Source: CAIVVT01 sp963757265 | GTDB taxonomy: Bacteria; Acidobacteriota; Terriglobia; Bryobacterales; Bryobacteraceae | Reading direction: 5' to 3' | NCBI GenBank assembly: GCA_963757265.1 | Contig: CAVWRA010000006.1 | Span: forward strand, 434,001 to 498,000 | Length of the DNA: 64,000 nt | Shown: in pieces, positions 1 to 10,053 of the stretch | Numbering within the stretch: position 1 is the stretch's first letter | Layout: the number at the start of each line of letters is the position of its first letter | Notes under the pieces: model-generated | The model's input: the letters and a program-made list of their open reading frames with translations, nothing else | What the model was told of the DNA's origin: nothing | The model's database searches: none | Made by a program: the position numbers and the translations under genes

Positions 1-846
1 GCCGATCATGGCGCGCACCCAGGCCAGGCTGCGCTCGATCATCGGTCCGCCCTGCCCTTCGCACTCCAGGCTCAGCACGCCATCGAAGCCGGCCCGCTGG
101 AGCATCGCCACGCACGTGCGGATATTTTCCGCGTTCACGCCCTCGCCGATGGCGCACTGGCTGACGGCGATGCCGGTCAACTCGCCGCGCGCCGCCGAGG
201 CCAGCGACGCGCTGACGTCCTTGATGTGCACATGGCTCACCTGGCCGAGGAACCGCTGGAGAAATGGAACCGGATCCTGGCCGGCGATGAAGGTGTTGCC
301 GGTGTCCATATTCATCCGCAGGTTGGGCGAATGGACGAACTCGAGCATCTCCGCCATGAACTCCGGTTTGGTCGTGTAATAGCCGTGCGGCTCGATGTTG
401 ATCGTAATATCGTAGGCCTCGGCCACGCTCACAATCTGGCGGTAGATCCGGCGCATGTGCGCCATCGCCTCGGCGTCGCTCATCGTCGCCGGCTGGAAGC
501 GGTCGTCGGTCGTGTCAACGCGCGGGCAACCCACCAGCTTGGCGTAGCGGAGCGTGTGTAAAACATATTCGACGCCCAGCGTCGCGCCCTCGGGCGTCGA
601 CAGCGGGAACGCCGCGTCGAGCTGCGAGAACTGAATCCCGTAGCGGTCCATTTTGCGGCGCAGCAGCAGCGGATCTTCCCACAGCGCGATATGCGGCTGA
701 TAGCCCAGGCCGTGAATCCAGCTCACGCCGTCGATGGTTCCGCATTCGATGAAGCGCAGGCCGTTGCGCTCGGCCCATTGGAGGCACTGCTCGAAATTCC
801 AGTAGGCGCTGTTGAAAGCGTCGGTATGAAAACCTAGTTGAAGCAT
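1..846 (-). CDS. Sugar phosphate isomerase/epimerase, TIM-barrel (partial, C-terminus off window)
   Basis: The frame is open to the left edge of the window, so the C-terminus is missing; 282 residues are visible. It looks like the xylose-isomerase-like TIM-barrel family (AP endonuclease family 2), which isomerises or epimerises sugars with a divalent metal in the cytoplasm. Candidate metal ligands fall where the family has them: Glu152 (NIEPHGYY), Asp181 (MDTGN), His205/His207 (HVHIKD) and Glu261/Glu263 (SLECEG). The ATG at 846 is followed directly by the typical beta-1 strand MLQLGFHTDAF. There is no classical Shine-Dalgarno sequence. The substrate cannot be told from sequence. Confidence 0.85.
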   Translation of the reverse strand, partial: MLQLGFHTDAFNSAYWNFEQCLQWAERNGLRFIECGTIDGVSWIHGLGYQPHIALWEDPLLLRRKMDRYGIQFSQLDAAFPLSTPEGATLGVEYVLHTLRYAKLVGCPRVDTTDDRFQPATMSDAEAMAHMRRIYRQIVSVAEAYDITINIEPHGYYTTKPEFMAEMLEFVHSPNLRMNMDTGNTFIAGQDPVPFLQRFLGQVSHVHIKDVSASLASAARGELTGIAVSQCAIGEGVNAENIRTCVAMLQRAGFDGVLSLECEGQGGPMIERSLAWVRAMIG

Positions 847-963
847 TGGGTCGCCCCCGTGTTCGGGCGGCTCTCCTCTCGCCGCCCGAGGCGCGAGAGA
901 GCAATCCGCCAGCCGGATCATACAGGCTGCCGAGGCGCGATTCAAGTCCAGGGGCCGGCGCGT

Positions 964-2277
964 CTAGTTGCCCGAGGGTCCTGCCGGTGCCGGCGAGCCG
1001 CCGCTCATCCCGCCAAACACGCCGGTGCCCGAAGAGCCGGAAGGATTGCCTGCGGCGCCCGTCGCGGCGCCCGCCGCAGTTGCGCCGGCCCCGCCAGCGC
1101 CGGGCTTGTTCGGCGTCGACTCACGCGGGTCGAAGACGAATTCCCACAGCGAATAATTGGATTGGCCCTTGTACGCGCGGATACTCGGTTGTTCCTTCTT
1201 GCTGGCTACGCCGACCAGGCCGGCTCCCAGCGCCGATGGGCCCATAGCTGTGCCGGCGCCCGCGCCCGTGCCTGTGCCCGTGCCCGAAGCCGTTGCGCCC
1301 CCGCGCTGCGAGCCCAGGATCTGCTGGATCTGCTGGATCGCCGGTGGGGTTGGCGGCGCCGTGCCGAAGCCGCCCGGCGTGCTCAATAATCCCGATCCGG
1401 TCCCGGACTGGCCGGCCGCGGCGCCCGTGCCCGCGGCGCCTCCTCCCGCGAACGGCGTCAAGGGCTGCCCGGAGCCCGCGGCATTGGACTGCGGCGCGTT
1501 CGACAGAGGGTTGGAACCCGCCGCCGCCTGGTCCGTGGAGCCGCTGCCGGTCTGCGCCTGCTGGGATCCGATCGGGGCGCTGACGCCAGGCGGCATGAAT
1601 GGATTCCTGAAGCCTCCGCCCTGCACCGGCGCCGGCGTCACGGCGGTCGAAGCCGCCGGCGCCTGGTTGTCGCTTTGGGTGGAGTCGGGCGCGGCCTCGG
1701 AGCCCGACTCCGGCTGCACGGTTCCGTCGGGTCCGGCCCCGCTCGCCGCCTGGCCCGGCGTGCTCCCCGGGCTGATGCGATCGCTGGCCCGCCGCTGCAG
1801 CGCCGGAGACGTGGTCTGGCCGGATAGATCGATCACCGTGGCCTGTGCGCCAATCCCCTGCACCGTGGAGGCCAGGATGCTCGGCCCGTTGTCCTGTTTG
1901 TCCAGCGCGCCCGCTTTCTTGTGGACCTTCGAGTCGGTGTACTGGCCGCCGGCGTCGACGTGGACCAGCCGCCACTCGTCGCTGCCCGTCATCGGATCGG
2001 CGTAGCGCCGCCGCAGGAAGCGGATGTTCTGCGCGCCCTCCAGATCGTCGAGCGTCTGCGGATATTTCTTCAACTTCCGCTGGTACAGATCGATGGCGCG
2101 GATGAATTGCTTGCCGCGGTCCATCAGCAGCGCTTCCTTATCGCGCTGATGCTCGAAGGTCACGCGCGGGAATTCGAGATACATCATGATGGCGATCGCG
2201 GCTGCCATGGCAAACACCAGCAGCAGTGCGAACCCGCGCTGGCCCGCTTCCTTCCGCCCTGGTCTCAGCGGCCGCAC
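964..2277 (-). CDS. Large pseudopilin-like secretion protein with low-complexity centre
   Basis: 437 residues. The N-terminus has an Arg/Lys-rich leader, then RGFALLLVFAMAAAIAIMMY, a prepilin-type hydrophobic helix. The residue five after the cleavage glycine is Leu, not the usual Glu, as in GspK-type tip pseudopilins. Residues 60-100 carry the motif YPQTLDDL and RRRYADPMTG, typical of the GspG-like family found in acidobacterial pilus/secretion operons. From about residue 150 to the end the protein is Gly/Ala/Ser/Pro/Gln-rich and probably disordered. It is the last gene of the operon, 3 bp after the pilP-like gene. It probably joins the pseudopilus; the length of the low-complexity tail is unusual for the family. 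Confidence 0.75.
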   Translation of the reverse strand: MRPLRPGRKEAGQRGFALLLVFAMAAAIAIMMYLEFPRVTFEHQRDKEALLMDRGKQFIRAIDLYQRKLKKYPQTLDDLEGAQNIRFLRRRYADPMTGSDEWRLVHVDAGGQYTDSKVHKKAGALDKQDNGPSILASTVQGIGAQATVIDLSGQTTSPALQRRASDRISPGSTPGQAASGAGPDGTVQPESGSEAAPDSTQSDNQAPAASTAVTPAPVQGGGFRNPFMPPGVSAPIGSQQAQTGSGSTDQAAAGSNPLSNAPQSNAAGSGQPLTPFAGGGAAGTGAAAGQSGTGSGLLSTPGGFGTAPPTPPAIQQIQQILGSQRGGATASGTGTGTGAGAGTAMGPSALGAGLVGVASKKEQPSIRAYKGQSNYSLWEFVFDPRESTPNKPGAGGAGATAAGAATGAAGNPSGSSGTGVFGGMSGGSPAPAGPSGN

Positions 2278-2280
2278 GGC

Positions 2281-3027
2281 TTACTGGCTCCCCGGCGCCG
2301 GCTGCTCGATCGGCAGCTTCTGCTGGTTCTGGTATTGGAGGTCCACCACCAGCACCGAGTTGGGGAGGATTTGCTCGATTTTGTATCGCTTCAGCAGCAC
2401 GTCGCCTTCGGCCGGGATCTTCACCTCGTCATTGACCATGCAGAATACACGCTTCACGCCGCCCTGCAGAGGCAGCGCCCGGCCGTAGAATTTCAAATCG
2501 ATGGGCGGCGGCGGCGGCTTCACCGGCGGCGCCGGCAGGGGCGGGAAAGGCTCCGGCCCGATCATGCGCCGGGCCTGTTTCTGAACAACGATGGTCGGCG
2601 CGGGCAACTGCGCGTGCGCCGGCGTCGCGACGGCGGCAGAGGTGGAGAAGTCGAACAGGCTCCGCTCGACGCGCTGTATGCGGACCGCGGCCAGCTTGTC
2701 GAGCAGGTCGGTGCGCAGTGTCGGGTCGAATTGCTCCGGGTTTTCCGCCGCGCCCGATTTGCGTTTCAGGCTCGGCCTGAATTCCCGCGCCGTGGTGTCC
2801 GCGCCCGCGGCGGTCTTCGCCGGTGCGTCCACTTCCGAGTCCGCGCGCTGCGGGTTCTCGAGCGCCTGCTTGACGGAGGTCTTGGGAGCGGTAGCGGTTT
2901 TCGCCGCCGTCTGCGGCGCGTTGCTGTCGCGCGAGTTCCAATAGTAAACGCCCCCCGCCGCCGCCAGCAGCAGCACCAGAAGCGCCACCTTCCGGGGCTC
3001 GGCGCCGATCTTGAGGCCGTTGCTCAT
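2281..3027 (-). CDS. PilP/GspC-like inner-membrane assembly protein
   Basis: 248 residues from an ATG that overlaps the end of pilO by 4 bp (ATGA coupling). Residues 12-28 (VALLVLLLAAAGGVYYW) form one membrane anchor, followed by a long charged linker. A Pro-rich segment (PPVKPPPPPID) leads into a C-terminal beta domain with LKFYGRALPLQGGVKRVF and VLVVDLQYQNQQKLPI. That layout matches PilP and the HR domain of GspC, which link the inner-membrane platform to the secretin. Position after pilM, pilN and pilO supports the pilP role. It is longer than typical PilP (about 175 residues) because of the linker. Confidence 0.75.
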   Translation of the reverse strand: MSNGLKIGAEPRKVALLVLLLAAAGGVYYWNSRDSNAPQTAAKTATAPKTSVKQALENPQRADSEVDAPAKTAAGADTTAREFRPSLKRKSGAAENPEQFDPTLRTDLLDKLAAVRIQRVERSLFDFSTSAAVATPAHAQLPAPTIVVQKQARRMIGPEPFPPLPAPPVKPPPPPIDLKFYGRALPLQGGVKRVFCMVNDEVKIPAEGDVLLKRYKIEQILPNSVLVVDLQYQNQQKLPIEQPAPGSQ

Positions 3028-3740
3028 CGGCGCACATCCTTCACCGGCGTCGCCAGGGCGGCCGGCTGCGGCTCCGGCACGGGCTGTTCCACGGCGGTCT
3101 GGCCCGACTCGCCCTTCTCCGCCGGCTCGTTCTGCGGTCCATCGAAGCGGAAAAAGGCGTTGAGCTTCATGGTGATGGTGAGCAGCGGCGAGCCCTGCAG
3201 GGGCTGGGCTTGCAGCGATTCGAGAATGAGCAGGCGCTTGGCGCGGTCGACGTCGTTCAAGAACACGATCAGGTCGGCGTAGGTCCCTTCGTAATTCGCG
3301 GTGATCGTCAGCATGCCCAGCGTGTCGCTGCCTTCCACCGGTTCGAAGCTGTAGCTGCGGCCCTTGTCCTTGAGCCCGGCCGAGCTCGCCGCCGCGCCGA
3401 GTTCCACCTCCAGCCGCGAATAGGCATGCCGCCGGGGCAGGAAATACTGGTTCAGGAACGCGTCGCCCGCCATCCGCGCCTGGCCGGTCTTGTCGAGCGT
3501 GCGGTGCAGCCGCGCGATGGCCGTCTGGCGCGCCAGGATCTGCTGGCGCGTCGTCACGAGCTGGCCCTCCAGGTCCTCGAGGGTCCCGCCCGGCGGGCTG
3601 AAAACGAACCACGCCGCCGCGACGTTGGCCACCACGAGCGTCCCCAGCAGGATGCGCCAGACCGGGCGCCGGCCCGTGCCTGGGAGCCTCAGCAGCCGCC
3701 GCCAGTCGAGATGGGCGGGCATGTTAAAGCTTTTGCGCAT
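3024..3740 (-). CDS. pilO: PilO-like type IV pilus assembly protein
   Basis: About 238 residues. A transmembrane helix near residues 28-46 (ILLGTLVVANVAAAWFVF) is followed by a coiled coil (LEDLEGQLVTTRQQILARQ) and a ferredoxin-like periplasmic domain containing MLTITANYEGTYADLIVFLN, characteristic of PilO. PilO pairs with PilN in the inner-membrane platform that aligns the motor with the pilus. The tail is Pro/Glu-rich. The start is uncertain: ATG at 3740 is taken here, GTG at 3749 and ATG at 3722 are in frame, and all lie at the end of pilN. Confidence 0.85.
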   Translation of the reverse strand: MRKSFNMPAHLDWRRLLRLPGTGRRPVWRILLGTLVVANVAAAWFVFSPPGGTLEDLEGQLVTTRQQILARQTAIARLHRTLDKTGQARMAGDAFLNQYFLPRRHAYSRLEVELGAAASSAGLKDKGRSYSFEPVEGSDTLGMLTITANYEGTYADLIVFLNDVDRAKRLLILESLQAQPLQGSPLLTITMKLNAFFRFDGPQNEPAEKGESGQTAVEQPVPEPQPAALATPVKDVRR

Positions 3741-4299
3741 AGCTGACACTCACGCGGTAGCGATAGAGGGGCTCATTCTGCGATGGCGGCTGCGAACTGA
3801 GCAATGAAGTCGCGCCGAAGACCGGCGAGCCCTCGAGCTTCTGGATCAGTTGAATCACCGGTTCAGGCGCCGCCGCGCCCACCACCATGTCGAGCTGCAC
3901 CTGATTGTCGCCGGTCAAATAGGGACGCACCGCCACCAGCCGGACCGAAGGCGGAAAGACGGCTTCCAGATCCGCAAACAATCGCGTCCAACTGATGCCC
4001 TTGCGCTGCAGCAGTATATTCAGGAAAGCGCTGCGGTCGAAGACCACCGTGCTGGCCGGCTGCCGCAATTGCGCGGCCATGCGGTTATATTCCGTGTCCA
4101 GCGAGCGCAACTCGGTGTCCAGCGCGGCGTAGGCTTCGCGGTCGCTGCGCGCCGCATCGCGCTCACGCAGGATCACTCTGGTCTGCACGGCCAGCGCAAT
4201 CACCAGCAGCGCCGCCACCACCCCCGCGGAGATCAGCAACCGGCGGTCCTGCTTGAATCTCTCGGTGGAGAGATTGACTGGAATCCAAGGTCCGCGCAT
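3724..4299 (-). CDS. pilN: PilN-like type IV pilus assembly protein
   Basis: 191 residues starting at MRGPWIPVNLSTERF; the short cytoplasmic PxNLS segment near the start is the PilN motif that docks on PilM. A single membrane helix (LLISAGVVAALLVIALAVQ) is followed by a coiled coil and a ferredoxin-like domain (VRLVAVRPYLTGDNQVQLDM). It starts 5 bp after the end of pilM. Expected role: bridge between cytoplasmic PilM and periplasmic PilO/PilP. Confidence 0.88.
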   Translation of the reverse strand: MRGPWIPVNLSTERFKQDRRLLISAGVVAALLVIALAVQTRVILRERDAARSDREAYAALDTELRSLDTEYNRMAAQLRQPASTVVFDRSAFLNILLQRKGISWTRLFADLEAVFPPSVRLVAVRPYLTGDNQVQLDMVVGAAAPEPVIQLIQKLEGSPVFGATSLLSSQPPSQNEPLYRYRVSVSYAQKL

Positions 4300-4304
4300 G
4301 ACGC

Positions 4305-5210
4305 TCAGTTCACCTCCAGCGTGGTGAGCAGCCCGAACAGCCCGGCATTGGCCGCGCCCGGTACCCCGAAAGGCGAGCGCACGCGCTCCACCTCGAGGCC
4401 CAGTTCGGTTCCCAGAATGTCGCCATCGCGATCCTGCGCCGGGAAGCCGCACAGCCGCAGCCGCGCCGGCCGCGCCCCGAATTCGTCCTCGGCGTAGGCC
4501 ATGGTCGGCGCCAGCACCTCGAGCATCTCGTCCAGCGTGGCATGATCCAGTTCGACGCAGCGGAACATGCGCAGCGTGCCGCGGTCCACCAGGCACACCG
4601 TCAGCACGCGCCCGGCCCGCTTCACCTGGATCCACTGAGGCGGAGCGTCCGCACAGTCGTCGTCCAGTGCCAGCGCCGCCAGGCCAGACACCGTGACCAG
4701 CCCGCATTGAAAACCGGCCGCGCGGAACGGCGACAGATATTGTGCCGCGATCTCGCGGCTGATCGCCACCGTGACCACGTCCAGCTTCTTCGAACCATCC
4801 TTGCGCGCCTGCGGATAGCAGGCCATCAGCGCGTCCTCGATTTCGAACGGCACCGTCCGTTTGACGCGGAACCGCGCCAGCGCGATCTGCTCCTCGGCCA
4901 GCGCCGGGAAGGAATCGAAATCCAGCACCGCCACGCGCCCGCAATAGTCCGGCAGCGCCACCACCGCCAGCCGCTGGTGCGGCCGCGGCTCCAGCGGCAC
5001 GGCTTGATTCAGCGTCTGAGAGAGCGCCGCGGGGTCCGTCAAATTCGGCTTGGCGGGATTGATCTGCAGCGTCCCTTCGGCCAGCGGCAGCAACTGCGCC
5101 TCCGCCGGCCGCTCCGTTTCGGCCCACGCCAGCCCCTCGCACGAGATCTCGAAGGCGAACTCCGCGGGTGGGTCCTTGGCCAGGCGCCTGAGTCTTTGCA
5201 ACAGCGTCAT
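4305..5210 (-). CDS. pilM: PilM-like actin-fold assembly protein
   Basis: 301 residues, cytoplasmic, no membrane segment. It has the pattern of PilM / GspL cytoplasmic domain: an early beta-rich section (FAFEISCEGLAWAE), RVKRTVPFEIEDALMACYP, which matches the PilM region that recognises the platform, and a C-terminal half with YAEDEFGARPARLRLCGFP. It is shorter than classical PilM (about 350 residues). The classical phosphate-binding loops are hard to see, so ATP binding is doubtful. It sits between gspE and pilN with a 1-bp gap to gspE. Confidence 0.8.
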   Translation of the reverse strand: MTLLQRLRRLAKDPPAEFAFEISCEGLAWAETERPAEAQLLPLAEGTLQINPAKPNLTDPAALSQTLNQAVPLEPRPHQRLAVVALPDYCGRVAVLDFDSFPALAEEQIALARFRVKRTVPFEIEDALMACYPQARKDGSKKLDVVTVAISREIAAQYLSPFRAAGFQCGLVTVSGLAALALDDDCADAPPQWIQVKRAGRVLTVCLVDRGTLRMFRCVELDHATLDEMLEVLAPTMAYAEDEFGARPARLRLCGFPAQDRDGDILGTELGLEVERVRSPFGVPGAANAGLFGLLTTLEVN

Positions 5211-5211
5211 A

Positions 5212-6834
<1,623 letters not shown>

Positions 6835-6845
6835 ATTGCGCCTCT

Positions 6846-8048
6846 CTAGCTGAAGCTCTCCGCCAGCGAAAAAATCGGCAAATACAGCGACACCAGCACG
6901 AACGCCACGAAGATGCCCATGAAGATCATGATCGCCGGCTCGATCAGCGACAGCGCCGCCTGCATGCGCGTCCCCACGTCCTCCTCATAAAACTCCGCCA
7001 CGCTGTTCAGCATCTGCGGCAGGGCGCCGGTCGATTCCCCCACTTCGACCATGTCAATGCACAGCGGCGGGAAGACGCCCGTTGAGTTCATCGCCGCCGA
7101 CATCGACTGGCCCTCCCGCACCATCCGCTCCACCTTCTCCAGTGCGCCGCGGATGAGCAGGCTGCCCGACGCCGTCGAGGCCGTCGTCAGCGCCTGCACC
7201 AGCGGAATGCCGCCGGCCAGCAGCGTGGACATCAGCCGCGTCAGTTGCGCCACCTGGTACTTGATCCAGATCTCGCCCAGCACCGGGAGGCTCAGCTTGA
7301 AACGGTCCGACCAGCGCTGCCCCGTGGCGCTCTTCAGGAAAAAGCGCCCGCCGACAATCACCGCCGCCAGCACGATCGCCGCCACGCCGATGTACTGCGA
7401 AGCCGCCGCGCCCACCGCCATCAGGATGCGCGTCGGCAGCGGCAGGTTCGCCGCGCCGGTCTGATAGAGCGTGGCGAAGCGCGGCACGACGAACGTGATC
7501 AGGAAGATCACCAGGATGACCACCAACGTGAACAGCACCGACGGGTAGATCAGCGACACCAGCAACTTCTTGCGCACCGCCAGCGCCAGCTTCTGATAGT
7601 TGACATAGCGGTCCAGCACGTCGCCCAGCGCGCCGCTCTTCTCGCCGGCCATCACCGACGTGACGTAAATCGGAGAAAAAACATTTTGCCGCTCGAATGC
7701 TTCCGACAGCATCGCGCCCTTCTTGACATCGTCGCGGATGGCCGAGATGTAGGGCCCCAGTTTCTTGTCCGTCAAACGGTCGGCGAGCAGATCCAGCGCC
7801 TTGAGAATCGGCAGTCCGGCGCGAAACAGCGTGACGAACTGCTGGTTGAAGATCAGGAACTTGTCGAGGTTGATCCTGCCCTTGCGCCGCGCGCCCGCCA
7901 GCCCCACGCCGGCCGCCGGCCGGATCGAATAGACCAGGTAGCCTTGCTGCGACAAACGCTCCCGCAGCTCGTCCTCGCTAGGTGCTTCCAGCACCTGCTG
8001 CCGCATCTCGCCCCGCGCATCGGCGTATTTGAGCCGGTAGGAGGCCAT
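6846..8048 (-). CDS. gspF: Type IV pilus/T2SS platform protein (GspF/PilC family)
   Basis: 400 residues, the usual family length. Two repeated T2SSF domains are visible: the first starts near FLIFNQQFVTLFRAGLPIL, the second near QVAQLTRLMSTLLAGGIPLV. Membrane helices are at about residues 168-192 (LFTLVVILVIFLITFVVP), 215-240 and 370-395 (IFMGIFVAFVLVSLYLPIF). This is the inner-membrane platform that couples the ATPase to pseudopilin extrusion. Its ATG overlaps the stop of the lolA-like gene (TGATG), indicating translational coupling. Confidence 0.95.
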   Translation of the reverse strand: MASYRLKYADARGEMRQQVLEAPSEDELRERLSQQGYLVYSIRPAAGVGLAGARRKGRINLDKFLIFNQQFVTLFRAGLPILKALDLLADRLTDKKLGPYISAIRDDVKKGAMLSEAFERQNVFSPIYVTSVMAGEKSGALGDVLDRYVNYQKLALAVRKKLLVSLIYPSVLFTLVVILVIFLITFVVPRFATLYQTGAANLPLPTRILMAVGAAASQYIGVAAIVLAAVIVGGRFFLKSATGQRWSDRFKLSLPVLGEIWIKYQVAQLTRLMSTLLAGGIPLVQALTTASTASGSLLIRGALEKVERMVREGQSMSAAMNSTGVFPPLCIDMVEVGESTGALPQMLNSVAEFYEEDVGTRMQAALSLIEPAIMIFMGIFVAFVLVSLYLPIFSLAESFS

Positions 8049-8707
8049 CAGCGCTGCTCCTCCTCACCCGGACTCTCCACTTCGACCACCGGCACGCCCG
8101 GCGGCGGCACGAACCGGAACGCCGCCTCCGCCACCGCTGCGTTCAGCTTCTCATCCGTGAATTCGAATTCCATCACCGACCCGTCCTGTCCCGTCACCAC
8201 GACGCGGCGAATCCGGTTGTCCGGCGCGATCGTGAATTCGACGCGCGCGTACGGCAGCCGTCCGCTCCTGGGCCGCGCGTCGATGATCGTGTCCGCGCCG
8301 CTTTCGCCGAGCGTCAGGGCGCCGAACTCGCGCTTGAAATCGAGCTTGCCCAGCAGAAACGCCAGCGGCGCCCGGAAATCGTCCGTCTCCCGCAGGGCGC
8401 TTCTTTCCACCTTGCGCGCCGCCGGGCTGTAGAACCAGATCCACTTGCCGTCGCACAGGAACGATTTCCCCGCCGGCGCGGCATAGTCCCAGCGCATGCG
8501 CGCGGGTTTCCGCAGCACCAGTGCCCCCGACTCGGCCCGCGCCAGCCGCCCCGGCGCGCGATAGCGTTGGTCGAAATGCGCGCTCAGGCTCCGGGCTCCG
8601 TTGTAACGCCTCTCCACGGCCTTGCAGGCCTCTGCCAATGGCCGCGGCTCCGCCATGCCCGCGCCGGTCGAGACGAGGATCGCCACGATTGTGGGACACA
8701 CCCGCAC
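8048..8707 (-). CDS. LolA-like outer-membrane lipoprotein carrier protein
   Basis: About 219 residues. A short hydrophobic signal (CPTIVAILVSTGAGMAEP) precedes a LolA-fold domain: LSAHFDQRYRAPGR, the LolA hallmark RMRWDYAAPAGKSFLCDGKWIWFY, and a C-terminal half ending EFEFTDEKLNAAVAEAAFRF. LolA carries lipoproteins across the periplasm. As first gene of a pilus-type operon it might serve that operon rather than general Lol traffic (inference). The start is uncertain; GTG at 8707 is taken because it gives a short signal peptide. GTG at 8701 is possible. Confidence 0.75.
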   Translation of the reverse strand: MRVCPTIVAILVSTGAGMAEPRPLAEACKAVERRYNGARSLSAHFDQRYRAPGRLARAESGALVLRKPARMRWDYAAPAGKSFLCDGKWIWFYSPAARKVERSALRETDDFRAPLAFLLGKLDFKREFGALTLGESGADTIIDARPRSGRLPYARVEFTIAPDNRIRRVVVTGQDGSVMEFEFTDEKLNAAVAEAAFRFVPPPGVPVVEVESPGEEEQR

Positions 8708-9043
8708 ATCATGGAATGACGCTCGCCGGGCCGCCCGCGTGCACCGTCCACGCCACTTGAATCTGCCGATTTCGCAAATGATTTGCCCGCCGGCCGGCCT
8801 TGCCGCTCCCTTCCGGGAACCCGGCGGCGCGGACCCTCCTGCCCCCGGCCCATCCCCGCTCGCGGCGCGACGGTGGCCCGGCATGGCGGCCGCCGAGCCT
8901 CCCCGGGGTCCTCGCCATACTCCCCAGCATTATTTGTAAGCCTTTTTCATTCAATGAGATAAAGGCCGCGTGAGGGGCCGTTCGACAGACCACTGCGGAA
9001 TTTGCTATCCTACGATTGTCGAGGCTTTTCTCACATTCCCATT
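8708..9043. other. Divergent intergenic region
   Basis: This 336-bp gap separates the minus-strand pilus operon from the plus-strand gene at 9044. The left part is GC-rich. Positions 8930-8970 are markedly AT-rich and probably hold promoter elements for one or both directions, but no convincing -35/-10 pair could be assigned. No coding sequence is supported. Confidence 0.4.
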
Positions 9044-9280
9044 ATGGCCAGTAAACCGCCTTTCAACTCCGGGGCCCAAGTGGAACACCCCAAGTTCGGT
9101 CCCGGTTCCGTGTTGCTCTGTACCGACCAGCACGTCACGATCAAGTTTGACGAATCCGGCGAGCGCAAATTCGTTCTGGAGATCGCCCTTCCATCCATCC
9201 GGAAGATCGACCGCCAGCCCCCGGAAACCAAGAAGCGTTCGGTGAAAAAGCCGAAGGCTGTGGCCGCCGCCGCCGATTAG
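9044..9280 (+). CDS. Small stand-alone protein resembling the UvrD/PcrA C-terminal Tudor domain
   Basis: 78 residues. The core runs SGAQVEHPKFGPGSVLLC, then VTIKFDESGERKFVLEIALP, then a Lys-rich tail (KKRSVKKPK). From memory, this matches the C-terminal Tudor/KOW-like domain of UvrD/PcrA helicases: V-x-H-x-K-F-G-x-G-x-V, then a V-x-F strand, then a K-F-L-L strand. In those helicases the domain contacts RNA polymerase. Here it stands alone with a basic tail, so nucleic-acid or polymerase binding is possible but unproven. It is not PurS, despite its size and its place 97 bp before purQ. Confidence 0.6.
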   Translation: MASKPPFNSGAQVEHPKFGPGSVLLCTDQHVTIKFDESGERKFVLEIALPSIRKIDRQPPETKKRSVKKPKAVAAAAD

Positions 9281-9303
9281 CGCGTTTTCCTCAGGAAAAG
9301 CGA
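9281..9303 (+). terminator. Possible weak hairpin terminator
   Basis: The stem TTTTCC / GGAAAA with a TCA loop is extended by CGC/GCG around a bulged G. It begins right after the stop of the small gene, but only a poor T-tract follows. It may partly separate that gene from purQ. Confidence 0.3.
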
Positions 9304-9377
9304 TTTGTGGGTGCAGTGAACCTCGTGTTCGCTGCTTCGTCCGAGTAACTCATCTGTTACACTTGAGGTCTCCCGTG

Positions 9378-10049
9378 ATGAGATTCGGCGTCGTCGTCTT
9401 CCCTGGAAGCAACTGCGACCATGACGCATGGTATGCGACCTCGCGCAACCTCGGGCAGGCGGCGGAATTCCTGTGGCACCAGGACACCGACCTCAGGGGT
9501 TCCGATTGCGTCATCCTGCCGGGCGGATTTTCCTATGGCGATTACCTGCGCTGCGGCGCCATCGCCAAATTTGCGCCGATTATGGCCGCAGTGAAGAAAT
9601 TCGCCGCCGGCGGCGGTCTGGTTTTCGGCATCTGCAACGGCTTCCAGATCCTGACCGAGTGCGGTTTGCTGCCCGGCGTGCTGGTGCGCAACCGCGGCCT
9701 CCGTTTCCGCTGCCGGGAAGTGCGTCTCAGGGCCGCAACCCGCAATTCCCCTTTCACGTGTGATATAGCCCTGGATGCCGAGCTGCGCATGCCCATCGCC
9801 CACGGTGAAGGCTGCTACACCGCCGACGAGCAGACGCTCGATCAGCTCGAATCCGAGGACCGGATTGCCTTCCGCTATGTTGAGAATCCCAACGGGTCGA
9901 TGCGCGACATTGCCGGGATTCTGAATGCCGGCCGCAACGTCCTGGGCATGATGCCCCATCCCGAGCGCGCCACCGAACCCCTGGTGGGATCCACGGATGG
10001 CCTGGCTGTTTTCCGTTCCCTCGTTGGCGCCTGTTCCGCCGTCAGGTAA
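9378..10049 (+). CDS. purQ: Phosphoribosylformylglycinamidine synthase, glutaminase subunit
   Basis: 223 residues, normal for PurQ. It is the class-I glutamine amidotransferase subunit that supplies ammonia to PurL in step 4 of purine synthesis. The nucleophile is Cys86 (FGICNGFQ), and the His194/Glu196 pair lies in MMPHPER. The oxyanion region LPGGFSYGDYLRCGA is intact. Start is ATG 9378, giving the family N-terminus MRFGVVVFPGSNCD; GAGGT lies 8 bases upstream. It ends 4 bp before purL, so the two are probably cotranslated. Confidence 0.97.
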   Translation: MRFGVVVFPGSNCDHDAWYATSRNLGQAAEFLWHQDTDLRGSDCVILPGGFSYGDYLRCGAIAKFAPIMAAVKKFAAGGGLVFGICNGFQILTECGLLPGVLVRNRGLRFRCREVRLRAATRNSPFTCDIALDAELRMPIAHGEGCYTADEQTLDQLESEDRIAFRYVENPNGSMRDIAGILNAGRNVLGMMPHPERATEPLVGSTDGLAVFRSLVGACSAVR

Positions 10050-10053
10050 ACAC

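Noticed and set aside
9044..9280. Annotation of the small gene before purQ as purS
   Set aside because: Size and place fit, but the sequence has none of the PurS pattern and instead fits the UvrD/PcrA Tudor domain.
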